Shown here piece after piece: positions 1 to 7,332 of a stretch of DNA of 12,390 nt (its first letter is position 1; each line of letters opens with the position of its first letter). The stretch lies in the NCBI GenBank assembly GCA_025927515.1, contig JAICLG010000070.1:1-12390 (forward strand), written 5' to 3'. This DNA is from Hyphomicrobium sp. GTDB lineage: Bacteria > Pseudomonadota > Alphaproteobacteria > Rhizobiales > Hyphomicrobiaceae. The position numbers were made by a program, and so were the translations under genes. Below the pieces are notes generated by a model that had not been told where the DNA came from, made no database searches, and saw nothing but the letters and a program-made list of their open reading frames with translations.

Positions 1-1
1 C

Positions 2-667
2 ACGATAGACGCCCTTCTCGAGTTGCTGCATGCCGACGCACGCTTCGCAGATTTGCCGGTGAAGCTCTCAAGCGCTGCCGCACATCCTTTTCAGCGGTTC
101 AAGATCAAGATCAAATCCGAGATCGTGACTTTTGGCGTGCCTGATCTGCGCCCCAGTGATGCGACCGGCTATCTCGTCGATCCCACGGATTGGAACGCGC
201 TCATTTCAGATCCGGACGTCATCGTCGTCGATACGCGCAACGACTACGAAGTCGAAATCGGCACGTTCGAAAACGCACGAAATCCGCGCACGCGCACGTT
301 CGGAGAGTTTCGCGACTACGTGGCGGCCGACCTCGCCAGCGATCCGAATAGAAAGATCGCGATGTTCTGCACGGGCGGCATCCGCTGCGAAAAGGCGAGC
401 GCATATCTTCTGTCGAAAGGCTTCGAGAACGTCTATCAGCTGAGCGGCGGTATTCTGAATTATCTCGAACACGTTGCGCCGGAGGAAAGTCTATGGCGCG
501 GCGAGTGTTTCGTCTTCGATGAGCGCGTCGCGTTGGAGCACGGCGTAAGACAAGGCCATCATCGGCTTTGCGCCGGCTGCGGCCGGCCGATCAGGCGCGG
601 CAGCGAAGATAACGTCGAAAGTTTTTGCGCCGATTGCAACGGCGCCGATGCAACCGAACGAGACTAG
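2..667 (+). CDS. trhO: tRNA uridine(34) hydroxylase TrhO (YceA family, rhodanese domain), 5'-truncated by window edge
   Basis: The reading frame is open to the left edge, so the true start lies outside; about 221 codons are visible. Family knowledge: TrhO hydroxylates uridine 34 in the anticodon of certain tRNAs, giving 5-hydroxyuridine in the cytoplasm. What is seen: the family signature EIVTFGVPDL, then the rhodanese domain with VDTRNDYEVEIGTF, and the active-site loop CTGGIRCEKA with the catalytic Cys encoded at 368-370. The motifs GGILNYLE and ESLWRGECFVFDERV follow, and then a C-terminal Cys-rich tail (CAGCGRPI, later CADC) that resembles a metal-binding knuckle. The N-terminal domain, roughly 60 or more residues, is missing. 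A TTG at 23 is only an internal codon and should not be taken as the start. No functional link to the downstream ABC operon is evident. The family assignment is firm; the substrate is inferred from homologues. Confidence 0.93.
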   Translation, partial: TIDALLELLHADARFADLPVKLSSAAAHPFQRFKIKIKSEIVTFGVPDLRPSDATGYLVDPTDWNALISDPDVIVVDTRNDYEVEIGTFENARNPRTRTFGEFRDYVAADLASDPNRKIAMFCTGGIRCEKASAYLLSKGFENVYQLSGGILNYLEHVAPEESLWRGECFVFDERVALEHGVRQGHHRLCAGCGRPIRRGSEDNVESFCADCNGADATERD

Positions 668-696
668 TGCTCCTCGCACGCGCATGAATTCACCGA

Positions 697-745
697 TTGC
701 AAGTTTTTCGGGTCAACGAAAAATAATATCGTATTACGAACTATT
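697..745 (+). promoter_or_regulatory. AT-rich candidate promoter region upstream of the ABC operon
   Basis: Between trhO and the ABC operon the base composition becomes clearly AT-rich. A TTGCAA (697-702) resembles a -35 box, and AT-rich hexamers such as AATAAT (722-727) or TAATAT (724-729) could serve as -10. The spacing of 19-21 nt is longer than ideal, so this is a weak prediction. A short inverted repeat, TAATA-TCG-TATTA (724-736), sits over the putative -10 and could be an operator. Further down, CTGAAA (785-790) pairs with TTTCAG (799-804), and AAGGG (794-798) pairs alternatively with CCCTT (805-809); both lie in the presumed 5' leader. Confidence 0.25.
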
Positions 746-874
746 CCGGAAACGCATGAAATCGAACAAGCCTGCCTTTGATGTCTGAAATTTAAGGGTT
801 TCAGCCCTTGAGCCAATCTCCCTGTTGGAATAGTCACCGGCATCGACTGAATCCAACTTCATCGGGAGGTCTCC

Positions 875-1837
875 ATGACGGTGCTCATCGAAGCCGTCGG
901 ACTTCACAAGCGGTTTGGCGACATCAAAGCCGTCAACGGTATTTCCCTAAAAGTTGCCAAAGGCGAAGTGCTCGGCTTTCTCGGTCCGAATGGCGCGGGA
1001 AAGTCGACGACGATGAAGATGATTACGGGATTCCTCGAACCTGATGCCGGCTTGGCCTCGATTTGCGGCATCGACGTTTTCAAGGAACCGAAAAACGCAA
1101 AGGCGAAATTCGGTTATGTCCCCGAGGGCGCCCCGTCATACGGGGAAATGACGACGCGCGCATTCCTCTCGTTTATCGCGGAAATTCGTGGTTATCGCGG
1201 CGCCGCGATTGTGTCTCGCGTGGCGAATGCCGTCGAGCGCGCCGGGCTGGGGCCGGTGCTGGATCAGGTTATCGATACGCTCTCGAAGGGATACAAGCGG
1301 CGCGTCGGTCTTGCGCAAGCGATCCTTCACGATCCCCCTGTGCTGATCATGGACGAGCCAACCGACGGTCTCGATCCGAACCAGAAGCACCACGTCCGCA
1401 ATCTCATCACCGACATGGCCGCCGACAAGGCCATCATCATATCGACTCACATTCTTGAGGAAGTCGAAGCCGTCTGTTCGCGCGCTGTCGTCATCAATAA
1501 GGGCGTCATCGTTGCGGACGGCACAGCCGACGATCTGCTCCAGCGCATGCATTATCATGGCGCGGTCTCATTGAAGGTTGTCGCGGACCGCGCCGATGCC
1601 GCCATTCGCGCCCTGACGAATGCCGCGGCCATCGCCAGCGTCGAGACGTTAGGCAAGCCGAACGGCCATTTGCTTCTGCGCGCCATCCCGCATCAAAAAA
1701 CGATGACGGCGGCTGAAGTGGCGGCCGTGCTGCGCGCGCAGAACATCCCCGTCGACGAGCTGTATGTCGAGCGCGGCCGTCTCGACGACGTATTCCGCAA
1801 GATCACAATGCCGGAAGAGGGAGACAGCAATGCGTAG
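875..1837 (+). CDS. ABC transporter ATP-binding protein (GldA/CcmA-like)
   Basis: A 320-residue ATPase that should power the ABC-2 permease encoded next. All nucleotide-binding motifs are visible. Walker A is GPNGAGKST (residues 37-45), the signature is LSKGY (136-140, the usual variant of LSGGQ in this export subfamily), Walker B is VLIMDEP (156-162), and the switch His is H192 in STH. The C-terminal stretch from about residue 225 (AVSLKVVADRADAAIRAL onwards) matches the extra domain seen in ABC-2-type exporter ATPases. The start is well supported: GGGAGG at 864-869 lies 5 nt before the ATG. The gene ends 8 bp inside the permease gene, which suggests translational coupling. In Bacteroidota the homologue GldA belongs to the gliding system; here that name reflects only family likeness. 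The substrate is unknown. Confidence 0.93.
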   Translation: MTVLIEAVGLHKRFGDIKAVNGISLKVAKGEVLGFLGPNGAGKSTTMKMITGFLEPDAGLASICGIDVFKEPKNAKAKFGYVPEGAPSYGEMTTRAFLSFIAEIRGYRGAAIVSRVANAVERAGLGPVLDQVIDTLSKGYKRRVGLAQAILHDPPVLIMDEPTDGLDPNQKHHVRNLITDMAADKAIIISTHILEEVEAVCSRAVVINKGVIVADGTADDLLQRMHYHGAVSLKVVADRADAAIRALTNAAAIASVETLGKPNGHLLLRAIPHQKTMTAAEVAAVLRAQNIPVDELYVERGRLDDVFRKITMPEEGDSNA

Positions 1838-2576
1838 CACCTGGGATAACGCCTGGACCATCGCAAAGCGAGAACTCCGGGCGTATTTCGCAACGCCGTT
1901 GGCTCTCGTGTTTCTCACGGTATTCGTTGCGCTCACCGGCGCGCTGACATTCTACATCGGTCAGTTCTTCGATCGCGGACAAGCCGATCTCTTTCCATTC
2001 TTTGCCTATCATCCGTGGCTCTATCTGCTTCTGGTTCCGGCCGTCGCGATGCGGCTGTGGGCGGAGGAGCGCAAGAGCGGCACGATCGAGCTTCTGATGA
2101 CGCTTCCGATCACGCCGTTCGAAGCGATCTTGGGCAAATTTCTTGCAGCCTGGGCCTTCATCGGCCTGGCGCTCATCCTGACGTTTCCGATCTGGATCAC
2201 CGTCAACGTCCTCGGCAGTCCTGACAACGGCGTGATCTTTTCAAGCTATCTCGGCAGCTTCCTGATGGCCGGCGCGTTCCTCGCCATCGGCTCCTTCGTT
2301 GCGACGCTGACCAAGAACCAGGTCATCGCCTTCATCGTTGCATCGCTCATTTGCTTCCTGTTCACGATGAGCGGCCTCGATCTCGTGCAGAATTCGCTGC
2401 GCGCCTGGACGCCCGCCGTCTTCTCCAGCGCCATCTCCTCGATGAGCTTCCTGTCGCACTTCCAGCGAATTACACGCGGCGTTCTCGATTTGCCGACGCT
2501 CATATTCTTCTTTTCGATGATCGTTTTCTGGTTGTTCGCGACTGTCATCGCGATCGATCAGAAGAAAGCACAGTGA
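1830..2576 (+). CDS. ABC-2 type permease (GldF-like)
   Basis: A 248-residue integral inner-membrane protein, the membrane-spanning partner of the preceding ATPase. The sequence begins MRSTWDNAWTIAKRELRAYF, the typical amphipathic cytoplasmic lead-in (KREL-x-AYF) of ABC-2 permeases. About six hydrophobic segments follow, among them LALVFLTVFVALTGALTFYI, WLYLLLVPAVAMRLWAEE, FIGLALILTFPIWITVNVL and a C-terminal IFFFSMIVFWLFATVIAI. The family motif RLWAEERKSGTIELLMTLPI is present, with the conserved Glu-rich E-x-x-x-G-T-x-E-L loop. The frame is open for 22 codons upstream, but the ATG at 1830 is preferred because AGAGGGA (1816-1822) precedes it at good spacing and the protein then starts at the family's usual N-terminus. 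It overlaps the ATPase by 8 bp and is followed 9 bp later by the gldG-like gene. Confidence 0.92.
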   Translation: MRSTWDNAWTIAKRELRAYFATPLALVFLTVFVALTGALTFYIGQFFDRGQADLFPFFAYHPWLYLLLVPAVAMRLWAEERKSGTIELLMTLPITPFEAILGKFLAAWAFIGLALILTFPIWITVNVLGSPDNGVIFSSYLGSFLMAGAFLAIGSFVATLTKNQVIAFIVASLICFLFTMSGLDLVQNSLRAWTPAVFSSAISSMSFLSHFQRITRGVLDLPTLIFFFSMIVFWLFATVIAIDQKKAQ

Positions 2577-2585
2577 GGTCCGGTC

Positions 2586-4640
2586 ATGGCTGAACGATTC
2601 GAACCGTTGCGGCGTGTGCTCGCCCCTCTGACGTCGTGGTGCGCGAGATTCAAGCGCTCGACGCTGGCTTGGACGGGATTGGCACTTGCAGCCGTGGTCC
2701 TGCTTTCCGTCAACCTCGCGTCCTCCGTCGGCCTCAAGACCTGGAGCGCAGATCTTACGCAGGACAGACTGTTCACGATCTCCAAGGGCACGCGCGAGAT
2801 CCTGAAATCCATCGATGAACCGATCACCGCGCAGCTCTATTTCTCACATGATCTCGCTACGGCGTCGCCGGACGTTGCGCGCTACTTCGATCGGGTGAGG
2901 GCCCTCTTCCAGCAATACGTCGATATCTCCGGCGGCAAGCTCCGGCTCAGCGTGATCGATCCGGAGCCCTTCTCGGATTCGGAGGACAAGGCGGTTGCCG
3001 CCGGTCTCAAAGGCGTCCGCGTGAATGCGGAGGGCGACACCGGCTATTTCGGACTCGTTGCTACGAACGCGACCGACAATCAGGAGGTCATTCCGTTCTT
3101 CTCGCCGGACCGCGAGTCGTTTCTCGAATACGACGTGACGAAGCTCATTTACGCGCTCGCCAATCCGAAAAAACGCACCGTAGGCTTGATGACGTCGCTG
3201 CCGGTTGATGGTGGCAAATCGCCGATGCGCCGCCAGCCGACGCAGCCCTGGCTGATCATGAGCCAGATCCGCGAATTTTTCGATGTCCGCACCATCGATC
3301 AGAACGTCAAAACCATTCCGTCCGATATCGACGTGCTGATGGTGGCGCAGCCGACCAAGCTGACACCGCAAGCTGCCTACGCGATCGATCAGTATGCGTT
3401 GAAAGGCGGCAAGGTTCTCGCATTCATCGATCCGGTCGCTGAGTCAGCCGAAATGCAACTGCTCGAGGACAAGGGCAACGGACGCGAAGAACTCGCCAAG
3501 CTCTTGAAAGGCTGGGGCGTCAATTTCGATCACAAGCAGGTAGCGGCCGACATTCGTCATGCCCGGCGCGTCCAGTTCGGCGGCCGCAATGCCCCCGGCG
3601 AAGACGGCCAGCCGATGGTGACGGATTTCGTCGCCTGGCTGGGACTCGATAAGACAGACATCAATCCGAACGACGTGCTGGCCGCAGGCGTTGATGTGAT
3701 CAACCTCGCGTCGGCCGGTGTCTTGAGCAAGGTCGATGGCTCGACGGTCGACTTCTCGCCGATCCTGCAGACCAGCAGTGACGCTGAGATCATTCCGCCG
3801 TCCAAGGTCGGATTTGCTGCCGATCCGATGGCGTTGCTCCGCGATTACGTCGCCGGTGGCCACAAACTTGTTCTCGCTGCGCGGCTCTCCGGCGAGACGA
3901 AGTCGGCATTCCCCGACGGGCCGCCCAAAGCCGCCGATGCCAGTGCCAAAAAGCCGGATGACAAGAGCAAGCCGGCCAATGGCGACAAGAAAGATGCGTT
4001 TGCCGACGCCTCGAAAGACGCCAAGAAACCGGCCGTGACACCCGCGGTCAAAGAGGTCGAGCCCGCGCAGGTCAAATCCGGCAAAATCAACGTCGTCGTC
4101 GTCGCCGACACCGACTTGCTCGCGGACCAGTTCTGGGTGAACCGGAGCATGATGAGCCAAGACGTTGTGATCCCGACGGCGAACAACGCTTCGTTTGTCG
4201 TGGGTGCGCTTGAGAATCTTTCGGGAAGCAATGCGCTGATCGCGCTGCGTGGCCGCGGTGTCAAGGAGCGTCCATTTACGCTCGTCGACAATCTGCGGCG
4301 CAGCGCCGAGAAGAAGTTCCGCACCCAGGAAGAAGGGCTCGAAAACAAGCTCAAGACGGCGCAGAACGAGCTGCAGAAAATCCAGGCGTCCGGCGAAGGC
4401 GGTAACGGCGTCATCCTGACCGACAAGGAGCAGGAAGCCGTCGAGAAATTCCGCGGCCAGATGCTCGATACCCGCCGTCAGCTTCGCAAGGTCAAGCTGG
4501 CGCTCCGCCAGAACATCGACGATCTCGACGGTTGGCTGAAGTTCGCCAACATCGGATTTGTACCGCTCATGCTCGGCGCTGCGGCTATCGGACTTTCATG
4601 GCGCCGTTCGCGCCAGCGCCGCTCCAAGAATGATCGCTGA
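2586..4640 (+). CDS. GldG-like ABC transporter auxiliary protein (ABC_transp_aux family)
   Basis: A 684-residue membrane-anchored protein. One transmembrane helix lies near residues 27-50 (LAWTGLALAAVVLLSVNLAS) and another near the C-terminus (about 655-672, FANIGFVPLMLGAAAIGL), followed by a very basic cytoplasmic tail (WRRSRQRRSKNDR). The bulk is therefore probably periplasmic. Just after the first helix is DLTQDRLFTISKGTREIL, the hallmark of GldG-type proteins. Two features stand out. Residues about 446-492 form a Lys/Ala/Asp/Pro low-complexity insert. Residues about 572-648 are rich in charged heptads and are probably a coiled coil. TGAGG at 2574-2578 gives a good ribosome site. It sits between the permease and DUF4340 genes, so it probably shapes or gates the exporter. 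No enzymatic motif was recognised, and the molecular function of the family is poorly known. Confidence 0.88.
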   Translation: MAERFEPLRRVLAPLTSWCARFKRSTLAWTGLALAAVVLLSVNLASSVGLKTWSADLTQDRLFTISKGTREILKSIDEPITAQLYFSHDLATASPDVARYFDRVRALFQQYVDISGGKLRLSVIDPEPFSDSEDKAVAAGLKGVRVNAEGDTGYFGLVATNATDNQEVIPFFSPDRESFLEYDVTKLIYALANPKKRTVGLMTSLPVDGGKSPMRRQPTQPWLIMSQIREFFDVRTIDQNVKTIPSDIDVLMVAQPTKLTPQAAYAIDQYALKGGKVLAFIDPVAESAEMQLLEDKGNGREELAKLLKGWGVNFDHKQVAADIRHARRVQFGGRNAPGEDGQPMVTDFVAWLGLDKTDINPNDVLAAGVDVINLASAGVLSKVDGSTVDFSPILQTSSDAEIIPPSKVGFAADPMALLRDYVAGGHKLVLAARLSGETKSAFPDGPPKAADASAKKPDDKSKPANGDKKDAFADASKDAKKPAVTPAVKEVEPAQVKSGKINVVVVADTDLLADQFWVNRSMMSQDVVIPTANNASFVVGALENLSGSNALIALRGRGVKERPFTLVDNLRRSAEKKFRTQEEGLENKLKTAQNELQKIQASGEGGNGVILTDKEQEAVEKFRGQMLDTRRQLRKVKLALRQNIDDLDGWLKFANIGFVPLMLGAAAIGLSWRRSRQRRSKNDR

Positions 4641-4652
4641 GGAGGCACGCTC

Positions 4653-5675
4653 ATGAAGCCGCAGAATTTCGCGATTCTTCTCGTCGCCGCCGTGCTTTCG
4701 TTTGGCGTGGCCGTCACCGCGTATGTCACTCACCGGCCGTGGACACCGGCCAACGTGAACGCTCAACCCATGCTTCGGGCGCTGAAGGCCGACGCCAGCA
4801 AGATTGCCGGCATCGAGATCAATCAGGGCGGCAAGATCATGAAGATTGTCGACAAGAACGGCAAATGGGTCATCGCGAGTCACGAAAACTACCCTGCGAA
4901 TACCGAAGCCGTGAGGAAGCTCATCCTTGCGGCTTCGGAGGCGCAGCTTACCGAACGTAAAACCGGAAAGAAGTCGAAGCTCGGACTGCTTGGCCTCAGC
5001 GATCCGACGGTCAAAGGAGCTTCGTCGCGGCTGATCCGCTTCCTTGATGACAAGGACAGGCCGATTGCCGAAATCGTCGTTGGCAACGAGAAGACCGGCG
5101 CCTTCGGCAACAACAAGAACGGCAGCTATGTGCGCAAGCCGAACGAGGACCAGGCTTGGCTCGCCAATCGTTCGATCGTCGCCACGGCGGCGCTCAATGC
5201 CTGGGCAAAGACGCGCGTCGTCGATGTGCCGACCAATTCGATCAAGACGGCCTCCATCGAGGTCGCGGGAGAACCGGCCTACACGATCGACCGCGATAAG
5301 GACGGCAAGAGTTTCGATCTGACCCCCATGCCCGCGGGCAAGAAGCTCAAATATGTGAATTCGATCGATGAGATCATCGAATCGGTGAGCTACGTCGATT
5401 TCAAAGACGTCCGCAAAGCGCAAACCTCCGATACTTTGAAGAATGCGGGCAAGGCGACGTTCCAGACGGACAAGGGCCTCAAGGTCGAGCTTGATCTGAA
5501 GTCCGACGGGAAAGAGGCGTGGGTCACGGTCACGCCGTCGGGCGAGGGCGATGCCAAGAAGGACGCAGACGCCATGTCGGCGCTCGTCAGCGGCTGGGAA
5601 TTCAAGGTTCCGGTTGGGAAAGTCTCGAGCCTTATGAAGAAACAGGCCGACCTACTCGAGGACGCGGGTTCATAA
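4653..5675 (+). CDS. DUF4340 domain-containing membrane-anchored protein
   Basis: A 340-residue protein with an N-terminal hydrophobic segment (residues about 6-25, FAILLVAAVLSFGVAVTAYV) that is a signal anchor or uncleaved signal peptide; the rest is presumably periplasmic. The pattern IAGIEINQGGKIMKIVDKNGKWVIAS, then a TERKTGKKSKLGLLGLSDP stretch and RLIRFLDDKDRPIAEIVVGNE, is characteristic of DUF4340. This family commonly follows gldG-like genes in bacterial ABC operons. It starts 12 bp after the gldG-like stop, with GGAGG (4641-4645) at ideal spacing, so it is clearly the last gene of the four-gene operon. No catalytic residues can be recognised. Its role is inferred to be an extracytoplasmic subunit of the same transporter. 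No convincing intrinsic terminator was found in the 129 bp that follow. Confidence 0.85.
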   Translation: MKPQNFAILLVAAVLSFGVAVTAYVTHRPWTPANVNAQPMLRALKADASKIAGIEINQGGKIMKIVDKNGKWVIASHENYPANTEAVRKLILAASEAQLTERKTGKKSKLGLLGLSDPTVKGASSRLIRFLDDKDRPIAEIVVGNEKTGAFGNNKNGSYVRKPNEDQAWLANRSIVATAALNAWAKTRVVDVPTNSIKTASIEVAGEPAYTIDRDKDGKSFDLTPMPAGKKLKYVNSIDEIIESVSYVDFKDVRKAQTSDTLKNAGKATFQTDKGLKVELDLKSDGKEAWVTVTPSGEGDAKKDADAMSALVSGWEFKVPVGKVSSLMKKQADLLEDAGS

Positions 5676-5766
5676 AATTCCGGGTCTCTTGGGGCGGGGC
5701 TCGGGGCCGCTTGCGACCTCGGGCCTCTCTGTCGTTGGGCCAAAGGTGCTATATGAGGCGTTTGGA

Positions 5767-5778
5767 CCTCTGCGGAGG
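5767..5778 (+). other. Small hairpin covering the only GGAGG upstream of bluB-cobA
   Basis: CCTCT (5767-5771) can pair with GGAGG (5774-5778), with one G-T pair. The GGAGG is the only strong Shine-Dalgarno-like sequence before the bluB-cobA ATG at 5805, but at about 26 nt it is too far away to act as an ordinary ribosome site. The rest of the 129-bp gap holds a short direct repeat (CTCGGGGCC near 5700 and CTCGGGCC near 5720) and a TATATG that could be a -10 box, without a clear -35. The structure may be meaningless. Confidence 0.15.
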
Positions 5779-5804
5779 ATCTTGAGCCGGGTAACCTTTA
5801 GCCG

Positions 5805-7292
5805 ATGACGTCTCGCAATTCTGACCATTTTGAGCCGAAGCAAGCGGCGCCGACTCTTGAGCAGCTTATCCGCTGGCGGCGGGATGTGCGCCGTTTCAAG
5901 ACCGATCCCGTGCCCGATGCACTGATCGACCGGCTCCTGCGGCTCGCCGACCTCGCGCCCTCGGTCGGCAACAGCCAGCCTTGGCGTATCCTCAATGTCA
6001 AAGACGCGGGCGTGCGCGCAGCCATTGTCCGGAATTTCGAGACGGAACGTCAAAAATCGGCTGAAGTTTACGGCGGCGAGGAAGCTAGCCTCTACAACAA
6101 ATTGAAACTGGCGGGCTTCGACGCCGCGCCCGTGCACCTCGCCATCTTTTGCGATCGCGACGCCGCCCAGGGTGGGGGCCTTGGCCGGCAAACGATGCCG
6201 GAGACGCTGGATAGTTCCTGCGCCTGCATGGTGACGACCCTTTGGCTCGCGGCGCGCGAAGCAGGCCTTGGTCTAGGCTGGGTCTCGATCGTCGCTCCAT
6301 CCACGGTCGCCGCAACGTTGGGTGTTCCGGAAAGCTGGAAGTTCATCGGCTACCTGCTTCTCGGTTGGCCCGAGGAAGAGCATCTCGACCCCGAGCTTGA
6401 GCGATACGGTTGGCAATCGCGAACGCCATTCGAGACGCGCTATTCGGAATTGGGATCGGCCGATCCTGCACCGTCTGCAAATGCGCAATCGGCTCCTGCT
6501 CAGGCAGGATCGGTTGCGCTTGTCGGAGCAGGGCCGGGAGATCCGGAACTTCTCACTATCAAGGCCCTGAAAGCCCTGCAGTCGGCGGACGCGGTTCTTT
6601 ATGACGATCTCGTCGCCAAGCCGATCCTTGCTTATGTTCGTCCGGGAGCGAAGCTGATCGATGTCGGCAAGCGCGGCTACCGCAAATCCTGCAAGCAGCC
6701 CGACATCAACGCCGAAATAATCCGGCTGGCGCGCCAGGGGCTGAAGGTCGTGCGCTTGAAATCCGGAGATCCGCTGATCTTCGGCCGGGCCGGCGAGGAG
6801 ATCGTCGCGTGCCAGGAAGCAGGCGTGCCGATCGAAGTCGTGGCAGGCGTGACCTCGGCGCAGGGCGCGGCGGCGAGCCTGAAGGTGGCGCTCACCAATC
6901 GCGATCACGCTCGTCGCCTCCAGTTCATCACCGCCCACGACCGGCGCGGCCATCTGCCATCGGACATCGACTGGGGTGCAGTCGCCGATACCTCCGCGAC
7001 GACCGTCGTCTATATGCCGAAACGGACCCTCGCAGAGCTGACGGAAGTCGCGATCAGCCACGGCCTCGACCCCAAAACGCCCGCAATCGCCGTCGCAAAC
7101 GCGACGAGGCCAGACGAACAGATTTTCATCTCATCCGTTGGGGCGATTGCCGCCGCGCTCGACGCCGCGCATCCCGAGGGGCCTGTGCTCATCATGATCG
7201 GCGAGGCGCTCCGCCATGCAACGGCACATGATGCGGCCGGGCACGCCAGCTCCATCGCCGCCGCACTTGGCGCATTGCCGGTGACGACTTGA
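5805..7292 (+). CDS. Fused 5,6-dimethylbenzimidazole synthase (BluB) - uroporphyrinogen-III C-methyltransferase (CobA)
   Basis: One 495-residue reading frame joins two cobalamin enzymes. Residues about 18-217 are BluB, the flavin-destructase that turns reduced FMN and O2 into 5,6-dimethylbenzimidazole, the lower ligand of B12. RRDVRRF (D27), APSVGNSQPWR, GRQTMPET and GLGWVSI (S161) are visible. D27 and S161 probably match the two catalytically important residues described for Sinorhizobium BluB. A Pro/Ala/Ser linker (about 218-234) leads to CobA/SUMT (235-495), which uses SAM to methylate uroporphyrinogen III at C-2 and C-7 to precorrin-2. VGAGPGDPELLT (240-251), LKSGDP and IFGRAGEE, and GVTSAQGAAA are intact. 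Both halves look full-length, so both activities are expected. The ATG at 5805 is fixed by a TAG stop directly upstream at 5799-5801, but it lacks a clear Shine-Dalgarno. cbiB follows after 40 bp on the same strand, consistent with an operon. Confidence 0.92.
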   Translation: MTSRNSDHFEPKQAAPTLEQLIRWRRDVRRFKTDPVPDALIDRLLRLADLAPSVGNSQPWRILNVKDAGVRAAIVRNFETERQKSAEVYGGEEASLYNKLKLAGFDAAPVHLAIFCDRDAAQGGGLGRQTMPETLDSSCACMVTTLWLAAREAGLGLGWVSIVAPSTVAATLGVPESWKFIGYLLLGWPEEEHLDPELERYGWQSRTPFETRYSELGSADPAPSANAQSAPAQAGSVALVGAGPGDPELLTIKALKALQSADAVLYDDLVAKPILAYVRPGAKLIDVGKRGYRKSCKQPDINAEIIRLARQGLKVVRLKSGDPLIFGRAGEEIVACQEAGVPIEVVAGVTSAQGAAASLKVALTNRDHARRLQFITAHDRRGHLPSDIDWGAVADTSATTVVYMPKRTLAELTEVAISHGLDPKTPAIAVANATRPDEQIFISSVGAIAAALDAAHPEGPVLIMIGEALRHATAHDAAGHASSIAAALGALPVTT

Positions 7293-7332
7293 ACATAGAT
7301 CGTCGCCTCGTTCCTCCTCAGGAAATCATCTC

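Noticed and set aside
1280..1294. LSKGY instead of LSGGQ as a possibly inactive ABC signature
   Set aside because: This variant is common in ABC-2 exporter ATPases of this family; Walker A, Walker B and the switch His are intact.
4596..5423. Open frame of 275 codons on the minus strand
   Set aside because: It is antisense to the DUF4340 gene and the end of the gldG-like gene, which have proper ribosome sites and operon spacing.
5676..5760. Intrinsic terminator after the DUF4340 gene
   Set aside because: The GC-rich stretch (CTCGGGGCC and CTCGGGCC) is a direct repeat rather than an inverted one, and no U tract follows.
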